DNA of 32,433 nt from Myxococcales bacterium. Its GTDB lineage: Bacteria; Myxococcota_A; Bradymonadia; Bradymonadales; Bradymonadaceae. The position numbers were made by a program, and so were the translations under genes. How positions within the stretch are numbered: the first letter of the stretch is position 1; each line of letters begins with the position of its first letter. The stretch is from NCBI GenBank assembly GCA_007119595.1, contig SKPJ01000385.1, positions 1 to 32,433 on the forward strand, written 5' to 3'. The notes beneath the pieces were generated by a model. It had not been told where the DNA came from and searched no databases. It saw only the letters and a program-made list of their open reading frames with translations. Positions 12,359 to 21,530 of this stretch are shown here, one piece after another.

Positions 12359-12721
12359 ATGAATTTGGCAACGTTTATCATCGCCCAAGCGGACGCGGGC
12401 GGAGGACTGATCTCGACGGTCATTATGTTCGGGGTCATCTTCTTGATCTTCTGGTTTATCCTGATTCGGCCGCAGAAAAAAGAAATGGAGCGCCACCAGA
12501 AGCTGTTGTCAGGGCTGAAAGCGGGCGACAAGGTCGTGACTGCCGGAGGGATTTTTGGCACCGTCAAATCCGTCGATGGACCGTTGCTTCAGCTTGAGAT
12601 CGGTCGCGGCACCAAGATCAAAATCGATCGTGATAAGATCCAAAAGATGCAAGAAGACTTCTTGAGTGACGCCGAAGACGGTGAGGACGACGACGACGGC
12701 GAAGAAAAGGACGACGATTAA
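12359..12721 (+). CDS. yajC: Preprotein translocase subunit YajC
   Basis: One TM helix then FILIRPQKKEMERHQKLLSGLKAGDKVVTAGGIFGTV; located directly upstream of secD. Confidence 0.95.
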   Translation: MNLATFIIAQADAGGGLISTVIMFGVIFLIFWFILIRPQKKEMERHQKLLSGLKAGDKVVTAGGIFGTVKSVDGPLLQLEIGRGTKIKIDRDKIQKMQEDFLSDAEDGEDDDDGEEKDDD

Positions 12722-12733
12722 GAGGTATCGAAA

Positions 12734-12916
12734 ATGCCATCGACTGCGTGGGTGCCACAAAAAACCGGTGCCCCGGAGATCGGTTGCAAATCTACCTCGC
12801 CGCTGCCCGGCATTCGACATATGGTCAGTGGCTCTGAGAGAGAATCATTGAACGGAACCAACCCCTGCCCATCGGGTGGTGGGATGGTCATCCCGAACGG
12901 AGTTTCGGTTTTATGA
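12734..12916 (+). CDS. Putative 60-aa ORF between yajC and secD (hypothetical)
   Basis: AGAGGT 7 nt before the ATG; begins 12 nt after the yajC stop; its TGA overlaps the secD ATG (ATGA). No recognised domain. Confidence 0.35.
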   Translation: MPSTAWVPQKTGAPEIGCKSTSPLPGIRHMVSGSERESLNGTNPCPSGGGMVIPNGVSVL

Positions 12917-14727
12917 AAAGTGCATTGTACCGCTGGGGAATCGTATTGGTGGCATTTGTGGCCGCTCTCTACGTGCTGACCCCGACCATGCTCGATTGGT
13001 CGACGGGTCAACTCGATGGAGAACCGGTGACCACTGAGGGGTTCGCCTCTCATTTTGTGGAAGCTCCGGAGCATGAGGGTCAGGAGGCGGAGTGGAAAAA
13101 CTTCGAACCTCTAACCCTGGGACTCGACCTGCAGGGCGGTCTGCTTCTGCAGTACCACGTCTATGTCGACCGGGCGGTCCAGGATCGTCTGGAGCGGATG
13201 GAGGACGACATCGAGGAGCGCCTTCTGCGGCAGAACCCCGATATCGACGTCGACGTGCGCCATGTGCGCGGAGAAATCTATCTCGACCTCGAATTCGCCG
13301 ATAGCGATTCCATGAGATTGGTGGACGACGATTTTATGGGCTTTTTCCCCAATTTCGAGGTCAGCGATATAGGCAATAACACCCTGCGCATGGAGATGTT
13401 CGAAGAATATATCGAGGAGACGCAGGACTTTGCGATCACCCAGGCCATCGAGACGATTCGCTCCAGGATTGATGCGCTCGGTGTGACGGAGCCCTCCATT
13501 GCCCGACAGGGAGCCAACGACATCGTGGTGCAGCTTCCCGGGATTGGCGAGGACAACGTCGACCGGGCCCGCGATCTCATCGGCCAGACCGCACAGTTGC
13601 GCTTCCAGATGGTCGATGACGAGGGAACGAATCAATTTTTCAGTCAATTCAGTGGTCAACTCCCGCAGGGCTTTCAATTGCGCCGCATCGGCGGCGGCTA
13701 CCAGTCGATTACACATCAGGACAAGGAGGCGCTGCAGGATTTCTTTGAAGGCCGTGTGCCCGAAGATCGGATCATCGGTTATCAGCACCATCCGGTCTAT
13801 ATCGATGAAGAAGCCGGGATTCTCGACGAGGATCGCTCCTATTGGTTGACCTATTTGATCTATCGCGACACGGAAGTGACCGGCGATTATATCCAGGATG
13901 CGCGTGTGGCCATCGATCAGGACTTCAACCGTCCGTACGTGGCACTGAACTTCGACGCCACCGGCGCCGATATGTTCGCCGAGACCACCACCGAAAATGT
14001 GGGCCAGCGATTTGCGATCATGATGGACGATGAAGTCCAGAGCGCACCGGTCATCAACGAGCCCATCACCCTGGGACGTGCCCGCATCACCCTCGGCGAT
14101 ATGCAGTCCTATACCGAGATTCAGCAGGAAGCACAGGATCTGGTCATCATTCTTCGCCACGGTGCCCTGCCGGCGCCCATCGAGTTGCAATTCGAGACTC
14201 TCGTGGGGCCGACACTGGGACAGGAATCCATCGATTCCAGTATGCGCGCCCTCCTCGTTGGTAGCCTGCTGGTGATTTTCTTCATGCTCTTTTATTACCG
14301 CCGAAGCGGTGGGGTCTCCACAGTTGCTCTGATGTTGAACCTGACATTTATCATGGCCGTACTGGCCGGACTGGGCGCCACATTGACCCTTCCCGGCATC
14401 GCCGGGATCATTTTGACCGTCGGTATGGCGGTCGACGCAAACGTCATCATCTACGAGCGTATTCGCGAGGAATGGGTGGCGGGAAAACCGATGAAGGAGT
14501 CCATCAACGAGGGCTTTGGCAAGGCCTATTCGGCCGTCTTCGATGCCAATATCACCACCGGTATCGCCGGGTTGGTTCTCCTGCAATACGGAACGGGACC
14601 CATCCGTGGGTTCGCAGTCACGCTCCTCATCGGGATCGCGGCGACGCTGTTTACGGCGGTCTACGTCACGAGATTGCTCTTCGTGGAGTGGATGGAGCGC
14701 ACCAAGACCAACAAATTGAGCATCTGA
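12913..14727 (+). CDS. secD: Protein translocase subunit SecD
   Basis: GLDLQGGLLLQYHV, IRSRIDALGVTEPSIARQGANDIVVQLPG, GMAVDANVIIYERIREE. Confidence 0.97.
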   Translation: MKSALYRWGIVLVAFVAALYVLTPTMLDWSTGQLDGEPVTTEGFASHFVEAPEHEGQEAEWKNFEPLTLGLDLQGGLLLQYHVYVDRAVQDRLERMEDDIEERLLRQNPDIDVDVRHVRGEIYLDLEFADSDSMRLVDDDFMGFFPNFEVSDIGNNTLRMEMFEEYIEETQDFAITQAIETIRSRIDALGVTEPSIARQGANDIVVQLPGIGEDNVDRARDLIGQTAQLRFQMVDDEGTNQFFSQFSGQLPQGFQLRRIGGGYQSITHQDKEALQDFFEGRVPEDRIIGYQHHPVYIDEEAGILDEDRSYWLTYLIYRDTEVTGDYIQDARVAIDQDFNRPYVALNFDATGADMFAETTTENVGQRFAIMMDDEVQSAPVINEPITLGRARITLGDMQSYTEIQQEAQDLVIILRHGALPAPIELQFETLVGPTLGQESIDSSMRALLVGSLLVIFFMLFYYRRSGGVSTVALMLNLTFIMAVLAGLGATLTLPGIAGIILTVGMAVDANVIIYERIREEWVAGKPMKESINEGFGKAYSAVFDANITTGIAGLVLLQYGTGPIRGFAVTLLIGIAATLFTAVYVTRLLFVEWMERTKTNKLSI

Positions 14728-14802
14728 CCGGACGGCGATAACGACACCGAGAGTCAATCGCCGTCGACGACGACGGCGATCCAGAAAGCAGAAGAGATTT
14801 CT

Positions 14803-15999
14803 ATGAAGATGTGGCAGATATATCCCTATGATGCGAATCGTGACATCATGGGGAAACGAAAATACACCAAGTGGTTGTCGGCGGCATTTCTCGTCGGCAG
14901 CATTCTCCTTCTGGCGTTGGTCGGACCGCGTTGGGGCATCGATTTTCAGGGCGGAACGGAAGTGATCCTCCAATTTGAGGATTCCGTGGGCGACGACGAG
15001 GTGCGAGACGCCGCCGAAGCCATCGATCTGGCGGCTCCTCTCGTGCAGCGCTTCGGCAGAGAAGAGGATAACCAATTCATGGTTCAAACCCGTGATGTCG
15101 CCATCGTCGACGACGACGATTACGAGCGTATCATGGAGGAATTGGCAGCCCTCGGCGACCACGAGAGTACGGATCCCATCGAAGAGCAACCGGACCGGAT
15201 GGAGGTGCGCTATACCGCCGAAAAAAGCCACGAGGAGCTGCGGCAGGCATTGCAGGCCGCTGGTCTCGACGAAGTGGATATTCAAAACCGGGGTCAGCGA
15301 GAGGAGTATTGGTACGCCCTGACCTTTCAGGATTTGCAGCGACATCTGAGGTCGGGGTTCAAAGAGTATTTTGGTGATCGCTTCGATGAGCGAAGTGGTG
15401 TCCAGAGACTGGAGTCGGTGGGACCACGGGCCGGTGAGCAACTGCGCAATGATGGCATGTTGGCCATGATCATCGCTCTGATCGCCATTCTCATCTATAT
15501 CTGGTTCCGCTTCGACATTCGCTACTCACCGGGAGCGGTGGCTGCGCTGGCTCACGATATTACGATTGCGCTCGGAATCTTTATCATCCTCGATATCGAA
15601 TTTAGTTTGCCCATCGTGGCGGCCCTGTTGACCATTATCGGTTATTCGCTCAACGACACGATCGTCGTCTTCGACCGGATTCGGGAGAACCTTGATTTTG
15701 CGGGTGATAAATCCGTCGTCGAGGTCGCAAACCAGGCGATCAATCAGACGATGAGTCGGACCCTGATCACATCGATGACCACCTTTGGAGCGGTGTTGAT
15801 GATCGCCTTGATCGCCACCGGGTTGATCGAGGATTTCGCCATGGCCCTGATGGTGGGAATCGTGGTCGGTACCTATTCGTCGATTTTCGTGGCCTCGCCG
15901 GTGATGCTCAAGATGGATGCATACCTCAAAGAACGCCAAGAGACGGCGGCTCTTCTCGAAGAGGACGAGGAAGAGCCCGAACCGAAGGCGCGCGTTTGA
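14803..15999 (+). CDS. secF: Protein translocase subunit SecF
   Basis: GIDFQGGTEV, VGPRAGEQLRNDGMLAMIIAL, IIGYSLNDTIVVFDRIREN. Confidence 0.96.
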   Translation: MKMWQIYPYDANRDIMGKRKYTKWLSAAFLVGSILLLALVGPRWGIDFQGGTEVILQFEDSVGDDEVRDAAEAIDLAAPLVQRFGREEDNQFMVQTRDVAIVDDDDYERIMEELAALGDHESTDPIEEQPDRMEVRYTAEKSHEELRQALQAAGLDEVDIQNRGQREEYWYALTFQDLQRHLRSGFKEYFGDRFDERSGVQRLESVGPRAGEQLRNDGMLAMIIALIAILIYIWFRFDIRYSPGAVAALAHDITIALGIFIILDIEFSLPIVAALLTIIGYSLNDTIVVFDRIRENLDFAGDKSVVEVANQAINQTMSRTLITSMTTFGAVLMIALIATGLIEDFAMALMVGIVVGTYSSIFVASPVMLKMDAYLKERQETAALLEEDEEEPEPKARV

Positions 16000-16031
16000 T
16001 GCCTTTGTAGCCAACGGCGGAGCCGTCAACG

Positions 16032-16060
16032 AACCCCGGGTCCGCCGACCCGGGGTTTTT
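16032..16060 (+). terminator. Rho-independent terminator after secF
   Basis: AACCCCGGGTC-CGCC-GACCCGGGGTT followed by TTT and a further T-rich run. Confidence 0.85.
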
Positions 16061-16156
16061 GTTTTCCCGGCAGGCCATCGGGTTACTGTGACGGTGGAGA
16101 GCATTTTTGTTAGGTTCGTTTTTTAGGATGGACACGAAGTAGCACGCTCTAGGCAG

Positions 16157-17941
16157 TTGCTTTGGCAAATTCGGGACTCGGAACTTTTGAAACGTCGACG
16201 AAAAGAGTGGATTGTCTATCAAACGCGCCAACAGCGTGAAGACGAATTGGTGCGCGCACTCGACGTACATCCATTGACGGCCCGGATCTTATTGCGGCGA
16301 GGGTTTACGGATCTCGATAGCGCCGAACAATTTCTAAACCCCACTCTGGACCGGATGCACGATCCATTTTTGTTGAAGGGAATGGACTCGGCAGTTCGCG
16401 AGATCTTGACCTCCATCGATCGCGGTGAACGGATCCTGGTTTATGGGGACTACGACGTCGATGGCGTTTGTAGCATCTCGCTGCTCTATCAATTTCTTAA
16501 GCAACTCGGGGCGAGGGTCGATTATTACGTGCCGCTCAGAGATCAGGATGGCTACGGACTCAATTTCGATAATGTCCGAAAGGCCAGCAAGAAGGGATAC
16601 GATCTCGTCGTGACCACCGATTGCGGTGTCTCCAATGTGGAGGAGATCGGATTGGCCAACCAACTCGGTATGCGCGTGGTGGTCGTCGATCACCACACGG
16701 TGCCGGAACAACTTCCCCCGGCGGCGGCGATCTTAAATCCCCTTCAAAAAGATTGTGAATTCCCTTTTGAAGAATTGGCCGCCGTAGGAGTCACCTTTCA
16801 TCTATTGGTGGCGCTTCGGAGCAAATTGCGTGAACACGGCGTATTCGAGCAGATTCCGGAACCGGATCTGAGGGAATATCTGGATCTGGTGGCGCTGGGG
16901 ACGGTGGCCGACGTCGTCCCCCTGATCGACGTCAATCGAACCTTCGTGCGCCATGGCCTGGAAGTTTTGGCGAGCCGTCGGCGGGCTGGCATTTCGGCAT
17001 TGATGGAGCGCGCTCACGTCAATGAGAAGCGGGTCACTCCCGAGACGATCAGCTTTCGGCTGGCTCCCCGGCTCAATGCGGCGGGTCGGATGGGCGATGC
17101 ATCGATCTGCGTGGAGTTGTTGACCACCCATAGTTATGGTCGGGCCATCGAATTGGCACGACGTCTCGAGGAGTTTAACGAACGCCGCCAGGCATGTGAG
17201 CGCGATATTCTGGAGAAGGTGCTGCCCCTGGCCGAGGCGCAATACGAGGCCGGTCGAAAGATGCTGGTGGTCGCCGAGCGCAAGTGGCACCGAGGAGTGT
17301 TGGGGATCGTGGCCAGTCGACTTGTCGAGCGCTACCACCGCCCTGCTGTTCTGGTTGGTATCGACGAGGATGGCGTCGGCAAAGGCAGCGTGCGAAGCAT
17401 CAACGGCATCGACGTCATCGAGCTTCTTCGTTCGAGCTCCGATTTGCTCGAGACCTTCGGAGGACATACCGCTGCTGCTGGACTCTCGGTTCGGGAGACG
17501 AATATCGATGATCTGCGCGACCGGCTCGACGATGCCCTCGGTGCCACCCTCGATGAAAAGGGTCTTCCCCGCCCGCGACTTCAGATCGATTGCGAAGTTG
17601 AGCTCTCCGAACTCGATGTGAGCTTCGGACGTGATCTGACGCGATTGGGCCCTTTCGGAATCGGAAATCGAGAGCCGGTGTTACTCTGTCGTCAAAGCAA
17701 AGCCACCCGTGTTCGAGTGGTCGGAAAAAATCATCTGAAGGCAAAATTTCGAGACGGAAGTGGTTCGCTGGAGGGTATAGGATTTTCTATGGCCGATGAC
17801 CGCCCATTGCTCAATCAGCGTGTGTCGGTGGCCTTTGTTCCGCGCTTTGCCACCTTCCGCGGCCGGACCCGTCTGGAGATGCATATCCGCGGCCTTCGAT
17901 CCTCCGGCGAACACTGTCCCGACCGCATCGAACATCTCTGA
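16157..17941 (+). CDS. recJ: Single-stranded-DNA-specific exonuclease RecJ
   Basis: DHH motifs: ILVYGDYDVDGVCSISLL, VVTTDCGVSN, VVVDHHTVPEQLP. C-terminal DHHA1-like FGGHTAAAGLSV. Start (TTG 16157) is uncertain. Confidence 0.95.
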   Translation: MLWQIRDSELLKRRRKEWIVYQTRQQREDELVRALDVHPLTARILLRRGFTDLDSAEQFLNPTLDRMHDPFLLKGMDSAVREILTSIDRGERILVYGDYDVDGVCSISLLYQFLKQLGARVDYYVPLRDQDGYGLNFDNVRKASKKGYDLVVTTDCGVSNVEEIGLANQLGMRVVVVDHHTVPEQLPPAAAILNPLQKDCEFPFEELAAVGVTFHLLVALRSKLREHGVFEQIPEPDLREYLDLVALGTVADVVPLIDVNRTFVRHGLEVLASRRRAGISALMERAHVNEKRVTPETISFRLAPRLNAAGRMGDASICVELLTTHSYGRAIELARRLEEFNERRQACERDILEKVLPLAEAQYEAGRKMLVVAERKWHRGVLGIVASRLVERYHRPAVLVGIDEDGVGKGSVRSINGIDVIELLRSSSDLLETFGGHTAAAGLSVRETNIDDLRDRLDDALGATLDEKGLPRPRLQIDCEVELSELDVSFGRDLTRLGPFGIGNREPVLLCRQSKATRVRVVGKNHLKAKFRDGSGSLEGIGFSMADDRPLLNQRVSVAFVPRFATFRGRTRLEMHIRGLRSSGEHCPDRIEHL

Positions 17942-17956
17942 CAGAGAGGTCTGTCC

Positions 17957-18244
17957 ATGGCTCATCGTCGCCGCCGAACGACTCGACGACGATCTCCGAA
18001 TTTTTGGTTCATCATCTTCCAAATTATCATTCTTTTCGCTCTTTTGGTGGCAGTGATTTCCGTAGCCGATTCTATCGGTGAGGGAACGGGGGTGCTCGTC
18101 GAGTCGCTGGCCACCGAAGATCTGGCAATCGAAGGAAAGGGAGGCGATGAAGTGTCCGAACTTTCGAGTCGGCGCACAGACGATACCGCCTCTATTTATC
18201 GCGGCGACGAGAGCGAATCGAACACCGATATCGATGTGGAATAA
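17957..18244 (+). CDS. Small single-pass membrane protein, hypothetical
   Basis: MAHRRRRTTRRRSPNFWFIIFQIIILFALLVAVISVADS: Arg-rich N-terminus, one TM helix, acidic tail; 15 nt after recJ. Confidence 0.55.
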   Translation: MAHRRRRTTRRRSPNFWFIIFQIIILFALLVAVISVADSIGEGTGVLVESLATEDLAIEGKGGDEVSELSSRRTDDTASIYRGDESESNTDIDVE

Positions 18245-18447
18245 CACGAAGGAAATGGGGGAAATTCAGGTCTGTCATCCATAAGTCCCTATTTTATGCG
18301 CGGTTTTCAACGTTACAGGCCTTGACATTTATCTCGCTCGTGCGCATTGTCGGCCATCAGGTGCGTGTTTTGCATCATTAATAACTTAGACATGTCCGGC
18401 GCATTGTGCCGGGGGGCCGGCGTCTCTGGCCTCCAATAGGGAAAACT

Positions 18448-19215
18448 ATGAATGAGCACTCTTTACCCCCGATTAAAGAATTCGCATTTCTTCCAGATTT
18501 CGCTGATCACCTGGTCGAATTAGAAGAACTAGCGGAGCACGAAGATTGGGAGTACCGCTACACCAAAAGTGATTTTCCACGCCCCATTCTCTACGCCTAC
18601 ATCATCCACACGTTCAATCGGATTGAGGAAGAAGGCAAAATTGCCTTTGCCGCAGACGATCTGGCCGCCTGTTTCAATACGGGCCTGGTGACCGAACAGC
18701 AGGAGCCAATCTTTGCGCTCTTTGATGAGAATAAGATTCCCGAGCGGCAGCCCTGGTATTTTCAGGGCTTTGTTCGCAAAGGCGACGTGCGAATGACGCG
18801 TTTTAGCGAATTGCCGGAGATGGCCAACTACATTGAATGTGCCGAAGATTTCGTCTTCAATCCGGCGATGGAGTTGCGACGTAATGCGGAACATCTGATC
18901 GCTGAAAATCGCGAGCGTTTTCCAGATGACTTCGCCAATTACGGGTCCTTTCAACTCCAGAATCTTCTCTCCGGTGCATTCGAAAATGCAGTACAGCGAG
19001 TGTGCAGAAACTACCGCATCGCCGTACCTCAATATCATCGAGGTCGCGTACAATTGCTCCTCCCTCTCTGCCTTCGGCACCCTTGCGAGCCCGATCTCGC
19101 AGCAGTGATCGAAAGGATGGATGAGTATTATCGCGTCGCCACCTGTCTGACCCTGGACCAAGCCTATAGCAATGCCCGGCTGCTGGGACGGGTGGACGAG
19201 ATCTGGTTGCGCTGA
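18448..19215 (+). CDS. DUF3825-like hypothetical protein
   Basis: Contains FNTGLVTEQQEPIFALFDENK and QPWYFQGF, which I associate from memory with DUF3825. Start moved to ATG 18448 (MNEHSLPPIKEFAFLPDF). Confidence 0.6.
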   Translation: MNEHSLPPIKEFAFLPDFADHLVELEELAEHEDWEYRYTKSDFPRPILYAYIIHTFNRIEEEGKIAFAADDLAACFNTGLVTEQQEPIFALFDENKIPERQPWYFQGFVRKGDVRMTRFSELPEMANYIECAEDFVFNPAMELRRNAEHLIAENRERFPDDFANYGSFQLQNLLSGAFENAVQRVCRNYRIAVPQYHRGRVQLLLPLCLRHPCEPDLAAVIERMDEYYRVATCLTLDQAYSNARLLGRVDEIWLR

Positions 19216-19248
19216 GCAATGACGCAAAAAAAGCGTGTGTCTTCCCAC

Positions 19249-20814
19249 TCAATAGCCGACGAGTTCGCGAAGGCGCTGTTGATCGCCTTCGGCAAGCGCC
19301 CATTCGGCACGTAGCCCGTCCAGGGATCGTCCAATGGTCGCCACGGCGCGGACCTCACCCTCGCATAAATACCCGATGGTGGCATCCTTATCGCTCACCG
19401 ATCCGTCGACGCTGATCTCGTCGAAATCGGAAGCATGGCCGACATAACGAATGGTCAGGCCAAAATGACGACTCCAGAAAAAGGGGATATCCCGGAAGGA
19501 ATCGGGACCGGTGCCGAGCCAATTGCGGACCGCTGATTGAGCTTGTCTCTGGGCCACGACCCAGTGTTCGATCCGGGTCGGTAATCCCGTGTAGGGGTCG
19601 GGATAGCGCGCGGCGTCACCGACGGCATAGATTGCCGGGTCATTGGTTTGAAAGCCACTGTTGACGACGATGCCCTTGTCGACCTCGAGTCCCGCGGCTT
19701 CGGCGAGCTCGGTGCGCGGGGTGACGCCGACGCCGAGGACGAGGAAATCAAAAGACACTTCGGCATTGCTGCTGAGCCGTGCCGTTCCACCGTCGAGTTC
19801 TTCGAGCTTTGCACCGAGATGAAATTCGATGCCCTTCGACTCGTGGGTGTCCCGTACCAGTGCTCCCACCTCATCACCCAGGACTCTCGCCAGGGGAAGT
19901 GACTCCGGTGCAACCACGGCGACGTGGAGTCCACGTTTTTGAAGTGACGCAGCGACCTCGAGCCCGATAAAGCTCGCTCCGAGCACGAGTGCTCGCTCAG
20001 CACCATCGGCGGCGTCGATGATCGCCCGTGAGTCCTGAAGTGATCGCAATGTGAAGTGAAGTGTGGACTCCAAGCCTCCGATGGGTGGTACGATCGGTTC
20101 GGCTCCAGTTGCAATAAGAAGCCGATCGTAGGAGAGCTCGCGATCGGCTCCGGTAATGACGGTTTGAGCACTGCGGTCAATGGCCGTGACCGAATCACCG
20201 CTGATGAGCTCCACGTCCAGGTCCCGCCAACGCTTTTCACCGCCGAGATAAACCCATTCCTCCGGGGCGTTTCCGGCCAGATAGTCCTTCGATAGATTGG
20301 GGCGATCGACGGGGCCCGATGATTCGCTGCCGACCATGGTGATGGATCCGGAAAAACCCTCCTTGCGAAGGGTCTCGGCGGCTGCCGCACCGGCCGCACC
20401 GGCGCCGATAATGACGATTGCTTCAGCCGGAGTCGGCGCCGTGGATTCACTTTCGTCGTCGGCCAACTCCTCCGATGTGTCCTTGGGAAGCACTCGAAAG
20501 TGAAAGCCATCGATCTCTACGGGATAGCAACCGGTGGCCCCAAAAGCGGGCGCTCCGATCGCCTCTCCGGTTTCGAGATCGAATTGGGCGTGGTGCCAGG
20601 GACAGCGAATGGTCCCGTCGACGACCAATCCCTTCTCCAGTGGTCCCCCGTAATGAGTGCAGCGAGCGCCGATGGCGAATAATTGATCCCTTCGTTTGAC
20701 GACGACCACCGGGTCATCATCGACAACGCCCAAAAAGGGCTTGTTCTCCTCCAACTTCGAGAGTGGAACTCCCTTTGTCAGATCGGGACCGTCTATCTTG
20801 TCTGTCTCGCCCAT
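19249..20814 (-). CDS. Rieske [2Fe-2S]-FAD-dependent pyridine nucleotide-disulfide oxidoreductase fusion (AIFM3/AIFL-like)
   Basis: Rieske ligands CTHYGGPL...CPWHHAQFDLETGE; FAD GxGxxG IVIIGAGAAGAAAAETLR; NAD site RALVLGASFIGLEVAASL; second FAD motif AIYAVGDAARY. Confidence 0.9.
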   Translation of the reverse strand: MGETDKIDGPDLTKGVPLSKLEENKPFLGVVDDDPVVVVKRRDQLFAIGARCTHYGGPLEKGLVVDGTIRCPWHHAQFDLETGEAIGAPAFGATGCYPVEIDGFHFRVLPKDTSEELADDESESTAPTPAEAIVIIGAGAAGAAAAETLRKEGFSGSITMVGSESSGPVDRPNLSKDYLAGNAPEEWVYLGGEKRWRDLDVELISGDSVTAIDRSAQTVITGADRELSYDRLLIATGAEPIVPPIGGLESTLHFTLRSLQDSRAIIDAADGAERALVLGASFIGLEVAASLQKRGLHVAVVAPESLPLARVLGDEVGALVRDTHESKGIEFHLGAKLEELDGGTARLSSNAEVSFDFLVLGVGVTPRTELAEAAGLEVDKGIVVNSGFQTNDPAIYAVGDAARYPDPYTGLPTRIEHWVVAQRQAQSAVRNWLGTGPDSFRDIPFFWSRHFGLTIRYVGHASDFDEISVDGSVSDKDATIGYLCEGEVRAVATIGRSLDGLRAEWALAEGDQQRLRELVGY

Positions 20815-21014
20815 CTCGAATTCTCCTCAAACCTGTAAACCAGTCAATCGATTGCATTCACCAAAATTCTTCCGAGGGATATAGAAGATTGTGAACCAAA
20901 TGATAGTTAACCACGGGTCCAATCGATTCCAAAATTGCTCGCAGAAAAGCCTTGAAACCCCGGTGGCCGGTGCTTTTGATTGTAGCGCAAATCGACGGTG
21001 TCTCACCATGGCCA

Positions 21015-21224
21015 ATGGCCGACACGAACCTCTATCAGGAGTACCCGATCGTGACGCTGATTCGAATCATCCTCTGCTTTATTCTGCCGCCGCTGGCGGT
21101 CTTTTTGACCGTCGGCATTCGGTTTCACTTCTGGCTCAATATCTTGCTGACGCTACTCGGCGTGCTTCCGGGGATGATCCATGCCCTGTGGGTCGTTGCG
21201 CGAAAGACAGACCGGGCGGACTGA
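21015..21224 (+). CDS. YqaE/Pmp3 family membrane peptide
   Basis: From ATG 21015: MADTNLYQEYPIVTLIRIILCFILPPLAVFLTVGIRFHFWLNILLTLLGVLPGMIHALWVV, the characteristic two-TM Pmp3 pattern (ILPPLAVFL, FWLNILLTLLG-x-PGxIHAxWVV). Confidence 0.88.
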   Translation: MADTNLYQEYPIVTLIRIILCFILPPLAVFLTVGIRFHFWLNILLTLLGVLPGMIHALWVVARKTDRAD

Positions 21225-21530
21225 ACGTCGCCGGGATGCTCAACAGTATAGAACGGGTGGCTGTATATGACAGTCAGAGTGGGGTTGTTGGGAGGGGCCT
21301 TCGGGCATGCCTCGTCCCGAACCTACTGGCCTTTGGCTCAGTCCCTGATTAGGGAATAGAAGCCGTGGCGTTTGATTCAGCCCCCCTCTTTCCCTTAACA
21401 ATCTATTAATGAAGTCAAATGTAGGGTGTTGATCATTGAACTCGCTGTTGCAGCGCGCAACGGTTGATCCCGCATGCCGTGCCATTGGGGGCGCAATCGA
21501 TTCACAGGGCCAAAGCACAAGGAGCATACC

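Noticed and set aside
12722-12912. tRNA-like element in the yajC-secD gap
   Set aside because: GGTTGCAAATC superficially resembles a T-arm, but no acceptor stem or anticodon arm can be paired.
13111-15441. 776-aa minus-strand ORF antisense to secD-secF
   Set aside because: It lies fully opposite two unmistakable Sec genes and the gap between them. The translation shows no recognisable motif, and long antisense frames are expected with this codon bias.
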